A DNA stretch of 5,341 bases from Proteobacteria bacterium UBA4575. Its GTDB lineage: Bacteria > Pseudomonadota > Gammaproteobacteria > UBA4575. Below, in pieces: positions 1 through 5,341 of this stretch. Every line of letters starts with the position of its first letter. Position 1 is the stretch's first letter. Position numbers and translations under genes: made by a program. Under the pieces are notes generated by a model. That model had not been told where the DNA came from and did not search any database. It saw nothing but the letters and a program-made list of their open reading frames with translations. The stretch spans positions 1-5,341 of the forward strand of contig DGKH01000003.1 of assembly GCA_002386945.1 (NCBI GenBank), in the 5' to 3' direction.

Positions 1-341
1 TAGAGCAGTTAAAAGATCTACAAATCGAGCTGATTGACCGCTTTGGTCTATTACCCGACGCCGCTAAGAACTTATTTGCAAGCACAGAAATGAAGCTTTA
101 CTGTGCCGGCTTAGGGATTGTTAAGATTGCAGCTCATCAGGATGGCGGCCGCATCGTCTTTGATAAAGAGCCAAAAATTGATGTAACAGCCCTACTCAGC
201 TTGTTGCAAAAAGAACCGTCTGTATTCAAACTAGTCGGAAATGAGAAGTTATACTTCACACTAGAATTAGACACCGTTGATAAACGCATTGATTATGTTT
301 TGCAATTGATCAATAACATCGCTATTCGAGAGGCTGCGTGA
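1..341 (+). CDS. mfd: Mfd transcription-repair coupling factor, C-terminal fragment (5' end outside window)
   Basis: Mfd is the cytoplasmic DNA translocase that removes RNA polymerase stalled at lesions and recruits UvrA/UvrB for nucleotide excision repair. Only the last 112 codons are present, read in the frame starting at base 3 and continuing without interruption from the window edge to the TGA at 339-341. The segment ELIDRFGLLPDAAKNLF near its start is the typical opening of the C-terminal TRCF domain (D7). It is followed by a LGIVKI...GGRIVFD strand pattern, as in E. coli Mfd. In that family D7 packs against the UvrA-binding module and restrains it until Mfd engages polymerase. The helicase motifs lie outside the window. 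An internal ATG at 90 would give an 83-residue product, but homology clearly extends upstream of it, so it is not a start. The stop overlaps the csiV start by 4 bases (GTGA), implying co-transcription and translational coupling. Confidence 0.93.
   Translation, partial: EQLKDLQIELIDRFGLLPDAAKNLFASTEMKLYCAGLGIVKIAAHQDGGRIVFDKEPKIDVTALLSLLQKEPSVFKLVGNEKLYFTLELDTVDKRIDYVLQLINNIAIREAA
328..333 (+). promoter_or_regulatory. Ribosome binding site supporting the GTG start of csiV
   Basis: GAGAGG lies inside the last codons of mfd with a 4-base spacer to the GTG at 338. It is a good Shine-Dalgarno match at a slightly short distance. It supports GTG 338 as the csiV start, and the signal peptide that begins there supports it independently. 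Confidence 0.6.
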
Positions 342-1537
342 ATAAAGCATTCTTTTTCATAGGCACGGCCCTACTTACTTTCAGCGAGTATGCCAGCGCG
401 CAAAAAGACTATGCCTTTGAGATTATCTTTTTCACACCTAGTGAAATCCAACGCCCCTATGAAGAACTTCCCAGCCTAGAACCTGTGCCCGCCCTGGCAA
501 AGGGTATTGATTTAGATGCATTACGCGCCCTACTGCTTAAACGATCGGAACAACAGCTGTTTAAAGATATCAGCGAGCTACAACAGCAACCTGCCAATAT
601 AGAATTATCTGATACAGAAATCGAAGAACTTACAGACACTGGCCTTACGCTAATGCCACTCAGTAGTAACACACCTCTACTGCATGAATTACCTATAAAC
701 AGTCTATCGCCTACCACTAATAATGCTAAACAAAGCCTTATGATTGGCACGTTGTCTGAATTAGAGATAACCCCAGCAGCAGGTATTTCTACTGCCATTG
801 TCGAACTGCTGCCGATAGACTTAGCCCAGAATTTTGATGTCGCTTTACCCAAATTAGACGCCAGTGAGGCTTTTACTCAATGGTTACCACTAGGTAGTAA
901 CGATTTACAGTTAGCTGATCTAATAACCAAGCTAGAAAAAAAAGCGGGTTACCGCGTCCTGCATCATATGGCTTGGCGACAGCCTGCAAGTAATGCCAGT
1001 AATAGTAAGGCCATTGCAGTACATGCAGGGTTTCGTTACCAACATAAGGCCGACCAACCTGAGGTGATTAATGCTGAGCCTCTATCCGACACTATTTTAG
1101 AGGCGCAGAAGATTGATATGCCTAAGCCCCCCGAAGTCATCAGCATTGCCTTGAAAGAAATTCAACCAATCGATTTTGATGCTGTAGGGCACGCTGGTCT
1201 ATTACAGAAAAGCTTCAACGAGCTGAGTGAGCTAGCGACCATAACGACAGACCCTGACGTCATATATGAATTAGAAGGTAGCTTAAAAGTTGAGGTGGGA
1301 CGTTATCTACATCTATACACCGACCTGGTGTTCAGAATCGAGCAGGTAGAAAGCAATAGTGAGGAGCACGCCTTGCGCTGCATGCCAGCTATGGACGATT
1401 TTCGTATTAAAAACCACCATCGCATGCGTAGTCGCCAAGTCTATTATATCGATCACCCAATGCTAGGGATTTTAGTCCAAGCGACTCCAATCAGTGCACC
1501 TAAGCCAGAGCAATTACCACAAGAGTCAGTTAATTAA
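338..1537 (+). CDS. csiV: CsiV family peptidoglycan-binding cell division protein
   Basis: The protein has 399 residues and a GTG start. The N-terminus MNKAFFFIGTALLTFSEYASA looks like a Sec signal peptide: a lysine, a hydrophobic core and an ASA cleavage site after about residue 21. The mature protein should therefore be periplasmic. Three blocks match my knowledge of the CsiV family (PF10972): YAFEIIFFTPSE just after cleavage (about 25-36), YRVLHHMAWRQP (205-216), and a C-terminal region with YELEGSLKVEV.RYLHLYTDL (310-330) and RMRSRQVYYIDHPMLGILVQ (362-381). Between about 60 and 185 the sequence is rich in Leu, Glu, Ser and Thr and looks like a variable linker. In Vibrio cholerae CsiV is a septal peptidoglycan-binding protein that acts through LpoA to promote PBP1A activity; that role is inferred here by family. 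The position directly after mfd, with a 4-base overlap, is typical for the gene. The assignment is firm; the exact function in this organism is less so. Confidence 0.88.
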   Translation: MNKAFFFIGTALLTFSEYASAQKDYAFEIIFFTPSEIQRPYEELPSLEPVPALAKGIDLDALRALLLKRSEQQLFKDISELQQQPANIELSDTEIEELTDTGLTLMPLSSNTPLLHELPINSLSPTTNNAKQSLMIGTLSELEITPAAGISTAIVELLPIDLAQNFDVALPKLDASEAFTQWLPLGSNDLQLADLITKLEKKAGYRVLHHMAWRQPASNASNSKAIAVHAGFRYQHKADQPEVINAEPLSDTILEAQKIDMPKPPEVISIALKEIQPIDFDAVGHAGLLQKSFNELSELATITTDPDVIYELEGSLKVEVGRYLHLYTDLVFRIEQVESNSEEHALRCMPAMDDFRIKNHHRMRSRQVYYIDHPMLGILVQATPISAPKPEQLPQESVN

Positions 1538-1543
1538 ACAAGC

Positions 1544-1562
1544 TGCCTAGTCATAACTAGCA
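1544..1562. terminator. Weak hairpin between convergent csiV and MTIP genes
   Basis: CTAGT (1547-1551) and ACTAG (1556-1560) form a 5-bp stem with a CATA loop. With one bulged C it extends by TG/CA to 7 bp. It occupies most of the 30-base gap between the two convergent stop codons and could serve both transcripts. No run of T follows it on the + strand, and only a loose T-rich stretch (TTGTTTAATT) follows on the - strand, so it is not a convincing intrinsic terminator. Confidence 0.25.
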
Positions 1563-1567
1563 ATGGT

Positions 1568-2311
1568 TTAACTCGCCTGCAGCAGACCACCGATCAATGC
1601 TTGTACCTTCTTTGTTGCTGCCTGCGTACACTGCATAATCAGCTCCATTGTAATCTCTTCTTGACTGCGACCAGCCGCCCAATTAACCGACATGGCGCAG
1701 TGTGCATAAGCCATATCCAGCTCACGTGCTAACGCTGCCTCAGGCATTCCCGTCATACCTACAATATCGCAGCCATCACGTTCTAGCCGATTGATCTCAG
1801 CCGCACTTTCTAGCCTTGGCCCCTGTGTTGCGGCATAACAGCCTCCATCATAGCAATCCAAATTCATGCTAACGCTGGCAGCCATTAGACTTTGCCGAAG
1901 CGCTTCATCATAGGGCTGTGAAAAATCGATATGTTTAACCTGCTGTAGATCCTGCTCAAAAAAGGTATGTGGACGACCATAGGTGTAATCAATGACCTGT
2001 TCTGGAATAACTAAGCGAGTGGGATAGATATCGGTATGAATCGAGCCCACTGCAGCCACTGCAACGATGGATTTAATATCCTTCTCTCGTAATGCCCAGA
2101 GGTTTGCACGGTAGTTAATCATATGCGGTGGAATGGTATGGCCTGAGCCATGCCGTGGAATAAAGATCACCTCACAGTCAGCGTATTCACCATGACTGAT
2201 AGGGCCTGAAGGTGTGCCATAGGGTGTTCGCACCACTTCTTGTTTAATGATTTTAAGCCCAGGAAATGACTTTAATCCAGTGCCACCAATAATTGCGATC
2301 TTTGCGCTCAT
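1568..2311 (-). CDS. S-methyl-5'-thioinosine phosphorylase (MTAP/PNP family)
   Basis: This 247-residue enzyme belongs to the trimeric purine nucleoside / methylthioadenosine phosphorylase family. Visible family motifs are the phosphate-binding IIGGTGL (7-13), PRHGSGHTIPPHMINYRANLWAL (52-74), ATQGPRLES (161-169) and VGMTGMPEAALARELDM (184-200). The specificity segment reads SVNWAAG (208-214), where MTA phosphorylases have TDYDCW with two Asp that bind the adenine. Asn210 and Ala212 replace those Asp, as I recall for the P. aeruginosa methylthioinosine phosphorylase PA3004. The expected reaction is methylthioinosine plus phosphate to hypoxanthine plus methylthioribose-1-phosphate, in the cytoplasm. 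An MTA deaminase would be needed elsewhere in the genome. The ATG start has a GAGAG Shine-Dalgarno about 5 bases upstream and overlaps the hpt stop by ATGA, so translation is probably coupled. It is often annotated as MTAP (mtnP); the specificity residues argue against that. Confidence 0.9.
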   Translation of the reverse strand: MSAKIAIIGGTGLKSFPGLKIIKQEVVRTPYGTPSGPISHGEYADCEVIFIPRHGSGHTIPPHMINYRANLWALREKDIKSIVAVAAVGSIHTDIYPTRLVIPEQVIDYTYGRPHTFFEQDLQQVKHIDFSQPYDEALRQSLMAASVSMNLDCYDGGCYAATQGPRLESAAEINRLERDGCDIVGMTGMPEAALARELDMAYAHCAMSVNWAAGRSQEEITMELIMQCTQAATKKVQALIGGLLQAS

Positions 2312-2865
2312 ACTTCTCTCAATGCGTAGATATCGGCTAAGTCTCTAAAATACCCTTGATAATCCATACCATAGCCGTAGACATAACGATCAGCTACTTC
2401 TAAGCCGATCACATCAGGCATCAAGGCATGTTTACGTTGCTGCTTATGTTTATACAGTAGCACTGCACTGAAGATCTGTTTGGCCCCCTGCGCTTTACAA
2501 TACGAGACCAGTTCCTGCAGCGTTTCGCCTTCATCAAAGATGTCATCCACCAGCAAGACCGTTTCGCCAGCTAAGGCATGTTGTGGCTGCTTATGCCAAT
2601 GCAATTGCCCACCCACAGTCTTATCTTGGTAACGCGCAACTTGAAGATAGTCCAAGCGACTGTATGTCTTAAGTGCACGGATTAAGTCCGCAGTCAGTGG
2701 CATGCCGCCATTCATCACTGCAATGATAATAGGCCGAGTGCCAGCCAATAATTGATCTGTTGCAGTGGCCATTTGCATCACTGCAGCTGCGATCTCTGCT
2801 TGCGTATAGATCAGATCAGAGTCATTCAGAATCTGCTGCAAGTCTTCCTGATTCGGCGTTGCCAT
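2308..2865 (-). CDS. hpt: Hypoxanthine-guanine phosphoribosyltransferase
   Basis: This is a type I purine phosphoribosyltransferase of 185 residues, the usual length. It transfers the phosphoribosyl group of PRPP to hypoxanthine or guanine to form IMP or GMP in the cytoplasm. The PRPP loop reads VLLVDDIFDEGETL (103-116), with Glu where many relatives have Thr or Ser. AVMNGGMPL (49-57) is the first phosphate loop, LLYKHK (136-141) supplies the purine-contacting Lys, and VADRYVYGYGMDYQGYFRDL (157-176) is the C-terminal purine-binding and closing segment. Three starts are possible: GTG 2883 (abutting the upstream stop), ATG 2871 and ATG 2865. I prefer ATG 2865 because it has GGA five bases upstream (ACGGATGGTTATG), GTG 2883 has no clear Shine-Dalgarno, and MATPNQEDLQQ begins near where homologues start. 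The TGA overlaps the next gene's ATG. That gene makes hypoxanthine, which points to hypoxanthine as the main substrate in this context. Confidence 0.88.
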   Translation of the reverse strand: MATPNQEDLQQILNDSDLIYTQAEIAAAVMQMATATDQLLAGTRPIIIAVMNGGMPLTADLIRALKTYSRLDYLQVARYQDKTVGGQLHWHKQPQHALAGETVLLVDDIFDEGETLQELVSYCKAQGAKQIFSAVLLYKHKQQRKHALMPDVIGLEVADRYVYGYGMDYQGYFRDLADIYALREV

Positions 2866-2883
2866 AACCATCCGTCTTAACAC

Positions 2884-4011
2884 TTACGCTTGCGTTGACG
2901 GTTGTATCGCTAAGCCTTTGATCGCTGCACTCTCTTCAACGTAGAGTGAACGTGATGGAAAGGCCATTTCTGCATCATGTTGATCAATAATGTCAGCAAT
3001 CTGTAGTAAGACGTCTTGCTTAATCTGGTGGAAATGCACCCAGTCAGTGGTTTTGGTAAAGGTATAGACCATGAAGTCGACTGAAGACGCACTAAATTCA
3101 ATGAAGTTCACAATCAGTGTTTGTGTTTGATCAATCTCTTTATGGTTACGTAGCATCTGCGTGACTGCAGTGACAATCGCATCCATCTGCTTGATGTCTG
3201 CATAACGTAATCCAATGCTTTCATAGATTCGACGGTTTGACATACGTGATGCATTTTCAACGGCAATTGAAGCAAATACTGAATTTGGTACGTAGATAGG
3301 TCGCTTATCAAATGAGCGGATAACGGTTAGACGCCAACCAATATTTTCAACGATACCTTCGATCTCACGATCTGGAGAACGTATCCAGTCACCTTCACTA
3401 AAAGGACGATCCAAGTAAATTGTCAGGGCACCGAAAAAGTTAGCCAGCAGATCTTTTGCTGCAAAACCAATTGCGATGCCGCCAATACCACCAAACGCCA
3501 TCACACCAGAGACACTAAAGCCGAGTGTCTGCATGACGATCAATACCGTCGTTATGATAACGGCAGTACGCAGTAATTTACCGACAGCACGCATGGTTGT
3601 GGCATCAGCGCCTGTGCCCTTTTCTTTGGCTAGCTGAATGCTGGCTTGTTGTACGCCAGAAATAAAGACGACCAGACCCCAGGCTAGCGTAATAACAATA
3701 AAGACATGACGTACCGTACCGACTAAATCGATCAGCCCACTCGCATTGTCTTGATTGGTAATCTCAATCGCAAAGGAGATACCAACAATTAGAATGAGAT
3801 AATTAACACGAGTGCGCAAAGCACCAACTAAGGCATCATCCCAGGGATTACTCGTCTTAGTCGCACGCAGCGCTAGCTTTGTTATCAGATGACGTGCAAT
3901 CAGTGATACCGTCAAAACCAGCAAGACGATGACGAAGACTTCATAAACCCATAAGCTGACGCCCCCAAATTCGAAGAAGTTAATCAGTGGGTCTATTAAT
4001 AGTTCTTTCAT
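2884..4011 (-). CDS. MscS family mechanosensitive channel, YnaI-like
   Basis: This 375-residue inner membrane protein is predicted to have five transmembrane segments: about 20-40, 68-85, 100-119, 145-163 and the pore helix 165-198. The pore helix contains FGGIGGIAIGFAAKDLLANFFGAL, the MscS signature with a GGIGG hinge. The following DRPFSEGDWIRSPDREIEG, IYVPNSVFASIAVEN, RMSNRRIYESIGLRY and VYTFTKTTDW segments closely resemble E. coli YnaI as I remember it. The soluble vestibule runs to about residue 356 and ends with MAFPSRSLYVEE. The family forms heptamers that open under membrane tension to release solutes during hypo-osmotic shock. Phe183 and Lys186 sit where YnaI has Met158 and Lys161 in the pore. 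The ATG at 4011 has GGAG nine bases upstream inside the last nagZ codons, and only three bases separate it from the nagZ stop, so it is probably in the nagZ operon. Family is certain; subfamily is likely. Confidence 0.93.
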   Translation of the reverse strand: MKELLIDPLINFFEFGGVSLWVYEVFVIVLLVLTVSLIARHLITKLALRATKTSNPWDDALVGALRTRVNYLILIVGISFAIEITNQDNASGLIDLVGTVRHVFIVITLAWGLVVFISGVQQASIQLAKEKGTGADATTMRAVGKLLRTAVIITTVLIVMQTLGFSVSGVMAFGGIGGIAIGFAAKDLLANFFGALTIYLDRPFSEGDWIRSPDREIEGIVENIGWRLTVIRSFDKRPIYVPNSVFASIAVENASRMSNRRIYESIGLRYADIKQMDAIVTAVTQMLRNHKEIDQTQTLIVNFIEFSASSVDFMVYTFTKTTDWVHFHQIKQDVLLQIADIIDQHDAEMAFPSRSLYVEESAAIKGLAIQPSTQA

Positions 4012-4014
4012 TAC

Positions 4015-5055
4015 TTAAGGCTCCAAATTAAGGGATAAGCTTTCATTTTTCCCTAGGTCATCTATCCATGTGTCTAAAACCAATCGTGCTTCTGCTGTCA
4101 ATGGTTTGGCAGTACGTCCATGGTAGCGCGCCAAGCGTAATTGCGAGGCTGGCACATTGTAATCATTCAAATAGTCTAGTGCAGTAGGTACATCTTGTGG
4201 CCTGTTACAAATCAGCAGCATGTCACTACCCGCCTCTAGCGCCTGCTCTAAACGAAATTCTATCGATCCCTGTGCAAGTGCACCCTGCATACTCAGATCA
4301 TCACTAAAGATAACACCTTGAAATGATAGCTGTTGCCGTAGAATTTTTTTCAACCAAATCGGTGAAAGGCTTGCAGGTTTACTGTCCACCGCTTGATAGA
4401 TCACATGGCTACTCATGACACCAGCTAATTCATTTGCGATGAGACGCTGAAAAGGCACAATATCCGCATTCCAAATTTCAGCTTCCGAGCGCATATCTAT
4501 CGACACTTCAGTATGGGTATCCGCCTTAACACCGCCATGACCAGGAAAATGTTTAGCCACACTTTCCATACCACCTTCACGCAAACCTGATTGGAAGCTA
4601 ATAGCTAAACGTGACAGGGCATCAATATCACTATGGAATGCACGATCACCAATCACTGCACTCAGCCCATAATCAATATCTACCACCGGCGCGAAACTCA
4701 GGTCGATACCAATCTCACGCAGCTCACAGGCTAGTTGTTGTGCAAACAGATGGCTTAAGCGCACTGCAGTGGCCGCATCTTGGTCAAAGGTATGGCCTAG
4801 GTTACGTAGTGGAGGAAATGCAGTAAATCCTTCACGCAGCCGTTGAACACGACCACCCTCTTGATCAATAGCAACCAGCAGTCGTGGTGCCTTAATCATA
4901 TGTATCTCTGCGACTAAATCCTTAAATTGGTTTTTATCGACATAATTACGTGTAAATAAAATAACGCCACCGACAGCAGAGTGCTCCAGCCAAGCTCGTT
5001 CCTGTGGGCTAATTTCAGTTCCTGCCAGGTCAATCATTAACGGACCGATAGTCAT
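4015..5055 (-). CDS. nagZ: NagZ beta-N-acetylglucosaminidase (GH3)
   Basis: NagZ is a cytoplasmic family 3 glycoside hydrolase that removes GlcNAc from GlcNAc-1,6-anhydroMurNAc peptides during peptidoglycan recycling. Its products can influence AmpR-controlled beta-lactamase genes where present. Numbered from ATG 5055 (346 residues), the sequence shows VGGVILFTRNY (28-38), the substrate-binding AIDQEGGRVQR (62-72), IGDRAF (135-140), the signature KHFPGHG-x4-DTH (168-181; catalytic Asp179/His181 dyad) and VIFSDDLSM (248-256), where Asp252 is the expected nucleophile. All key residues are intact, and length is normal for the single-domain NagZ form. A GTG at 5064 would add three residues, but it has no Shine-Dalgarno of its own. 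The GAG eight bases before ATG 5055 overlaps that GTG, so ATG is preferred. It is the first gene of the tight leftward cluster. Confidence 0.95.
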   Translation of the reverse strand: MTIGPLMIDLAGTEISPQERAWLEHSAVGGVILFTRNYVDKNQFKDLVAEIHMIKAPRLLVAIDQEGGRVQRLREGFTAFPPLRNLGHTFDQDAATAVRLSHLFAQQLACELREIGIDLSFAPVVDIDYGLSAVIGDRAFHSDIDALSRLAISFQSGLREGGMESVAKHFPGHGGVKADTHTEVSIDMRSEAEIWNADIVPFQRLIANELAGVMSSHVIYQAVDSKPASLSPIWLKKILRQQLSFQGVIFSDDLSMQGALAQGSIEFRLEQALEAGSDMLLICNRPQDVPTALDYLNDYNVPASQLRLARYHGRTAKPLTAEARLVLDTWIDDLGKNESLSLNLEP

Positions 5056-5106
5056 AGTATTCACTCAAAGGTGGCGTGATTAAGTCAAGTTGGCTGTCGC
5101 AGTCCA

Positions 5107-5136
5107 AATAGAGTGGCTGCCTTCATTCATGTCCAA
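5107..5136 (-). promoter_or_regulatory. Candidate sigma70 promoter for the nagZ operon
   Basis: On the minus strand TTGGAC (5136-5131) and TCTATT (5112-5107) are separated by 18 bases. They match the -35 and -10 consensus at four positions each. A start near 5100 would give a leader of about 45 bases before nagZ. The match is weak and was chosen partly by position. No better pair was seen between the upstream terminator and nagZ. Confidence 0.25.
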
Positions 5137-5157
5137 TAATGCTACAACAGAAGGCAG
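5117..5157. repeat. Inverted repeat with 8-base arms upstream of nagZ
   Basis: CTGCCTTC (5117-5124) and GAAGGCAG (5150-5157) are perfect inverted copies separated by 25 bases. The candidate nagZ -35 element lies between them. The pair could be two half-sites for a DNA-binding regulator or a long-loop hairpin in a leader transcript. It could also be chance, since an 8-base pair at this distance is only modestly unlikely. Confidence 0.35.
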
Positions 5158-5185
5158 TTTTGTATTAGTTTATTGCGTTTAAGAC

Positions 5186-5197
5186 TGGCTTAAGCCA
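5186..5197. repeat. 12-base perfect palindrome upstream of nagZ
   Basis: TGGCTTAAGCCA is perfectly self-complementary. It lies about 130 bases upstream of nagZ and about 14 bases beyond the leftward terminator. It could be a compact operator, but no known regulator site is recognised. Confidence 0.3.
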
Positions 5198-5204
5198 ATG
5201 AAAT

Positions 5205-5230
5205 TAAAAAAGGGCATTTAGTAATGCCCT
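5205..5230 (-). terminator. Rho-independent terminator, leftward
   Basis: On the minus strand AGGGCATT (5230-5223), loop ACTA, and AATGCCCT (5218-5211) form a perfect 8-bp stem with a four-base loop. It is followed directly by a T-rich tract (about TTTTTTAATTT, 5211-5201). On the + strand no T run follows, so it acts leftward. No gene ends between it and the window edge, so it probably ends a leftward transcript whose gene lies beyond 5341. Alternatively it attenuates a long nagZ leader. Confidence 0.8.
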
Positions 5231-5308
5231 AAGAGCCCAAGAATAGGCAGAGAATAACAACACGCAGGAACTAAATTGATTACAATGTGTGCTGTTCAAG
5301 CTTATTAG

Positions 5309-5325
5309 TGGCAGATTTAATGCCA
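5309..5325. repeat. TGGCA-N7-TGCCA inverted repeat near right edge
   Basis: TGGCA (5309-5313) and TGCCA (5321-5325) are inverted copies with an AT-rich 7-base centre. An A-run (5325-5331) and TATAACTATA follow. The GG and GC are 10 bases apart, which is the spacing of sigma54 -24/-12 elements, but the flanking bases fit only partly. It may be an operator or promoter part for a gene beyond the window. Confidence 0.25.
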
Positions 5326-5341
5326 AAAAAATATAACTATA

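Noticed and set aside
457..852. 131-codon open frame on the minus strand within csiV
   Set aside because: It is antisense to a recognised gene, its product is Ser-rich and low complexity, and no family motif is seen. It is a shadow of csiV codon use.
2910..3311. Two short minus-strand frames (2910-3101 and 3114-3311) within the MscS gene
   Set aside because: They are out-of-frame readings of the channel gene with no motifs or start signals.
1577..4769. Six CTGCAG sites in the window, more than the one or so expected by chance
   Set aside because: They fall within coding sequence, in different reading contexts, and the surrounding CTGCA/TGCAG words reflect Ala, Leu and Gln codon use. Spacing is irregular, and no uptake or methylation pattern is evident.
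4611..4826. 71-codon plus-strand frame inside nagZ
   Set aside because: It is antisense to a conserved GH3 domain, and its His/Gln-rich product matches nothing known to me.
5060..5088. TTGACT (minus strand, 5088-5083) as a -35 element for nagZ
   Set aside because: The hexamer at 17 bases is AGTGAA, and the only TATAAT-like string (TACTAT) overlaps the start codon, so no usable -10 follows.
5083..5130. 16-residue minus-strand frame upstream of nagZ (ATG at 5130) as a leader peptide
   Set aside because: It has no good ribosome binding site, no run of regulatory codons and no linked attenuator hairpin downstream.
5203..5341. Minus-strand frame open from the window edge to a TAA near 5205
   Set aside because: It runs straight through the terminator hairpin, and the translation looks like random Leu/Ser-rich sequence, so it is unlikely to be a gene end.
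1..5341. Search for mobile elements, CRISPR arrays, tRNA genes, toxin-antitoxin or defence genes
   Set aside because: None was found. All coding space is accounted for by intact or edge-truncated housekeeping genes, and the only long non-coding stretch is 277 bases.

Overview
This is an ordinary chromosomal housekeeping segment from a gammaproteobacterium with roughly mid-40s % GC (judged by eye). The main clue is gene order. An mfd 3' end is followed by csiV, and these face a 6-oxopurine-type S-methyl-5'-thioinosine phosphorylase gene and nagZ on the opposite strand. From memory, this resembles the mfd / csiV / MTIP / nagZ neighbourhood (PA3002-PA3005) of Pseudomonas aeruginosa. CsiV and NagZ are typical of Gammaproteobacteria. 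No mobile element, CRISPR array, tRNA, rRNA or prophage gene is visible.

Layout: positions 1-341 (+) hold the last 112 codons of mfd. Its stop overlaps the GTG start of csiV (338-1537, +) by 4 bases. A 30-base gap with a weak hairpin separates csiV from the convergent leftward cluster. Read in its own direction, that cluster is nagZ (5055 to 4015), a YnaI-type MscS channel (4011 to 2884), a hypoxanthine-guanine phosphoribosyltransferase (2865 to 2308) and S-methyl-5'-thioinosine phosphorylase (2311 to 1568). Spacing is 3 bases between nagZ and the channel gene, 18 or fewer between the channel and hpt, and a 4-base overlap between hpt and the phosphorylase. This strongly suggests one operon. 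The last 277 bases (5065-5341) hold no credible gene. They contain a clear leftward rho-independent terminator, a 12-base palindrome, an 8-base-arm inverted repeat around a weak candidate nagZ promoter, and a TGGCA-N7-TGCCA inverted repeat.

How the genes work together: Mfd links stalled transcription to repair, and CsiV is an exported peptidoglycan-binding division protein. NagZ removes GlcNAc from recycled muropeptides in the cytoplasm. The MscS-type channel protects against turgor stress. The last two genes form a compact salvage route in which methylthioinosine (from polyamine and methionine-cycle by-products) is phosphorolysed to hypoxanthine, and the transferase returns it to IMP. I see no undescribed system. 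The most interesting points are the overlapping salvage pair, the channel gene placed between nagZ and the purine genes, and the unexplained sites upstream of nagZ.
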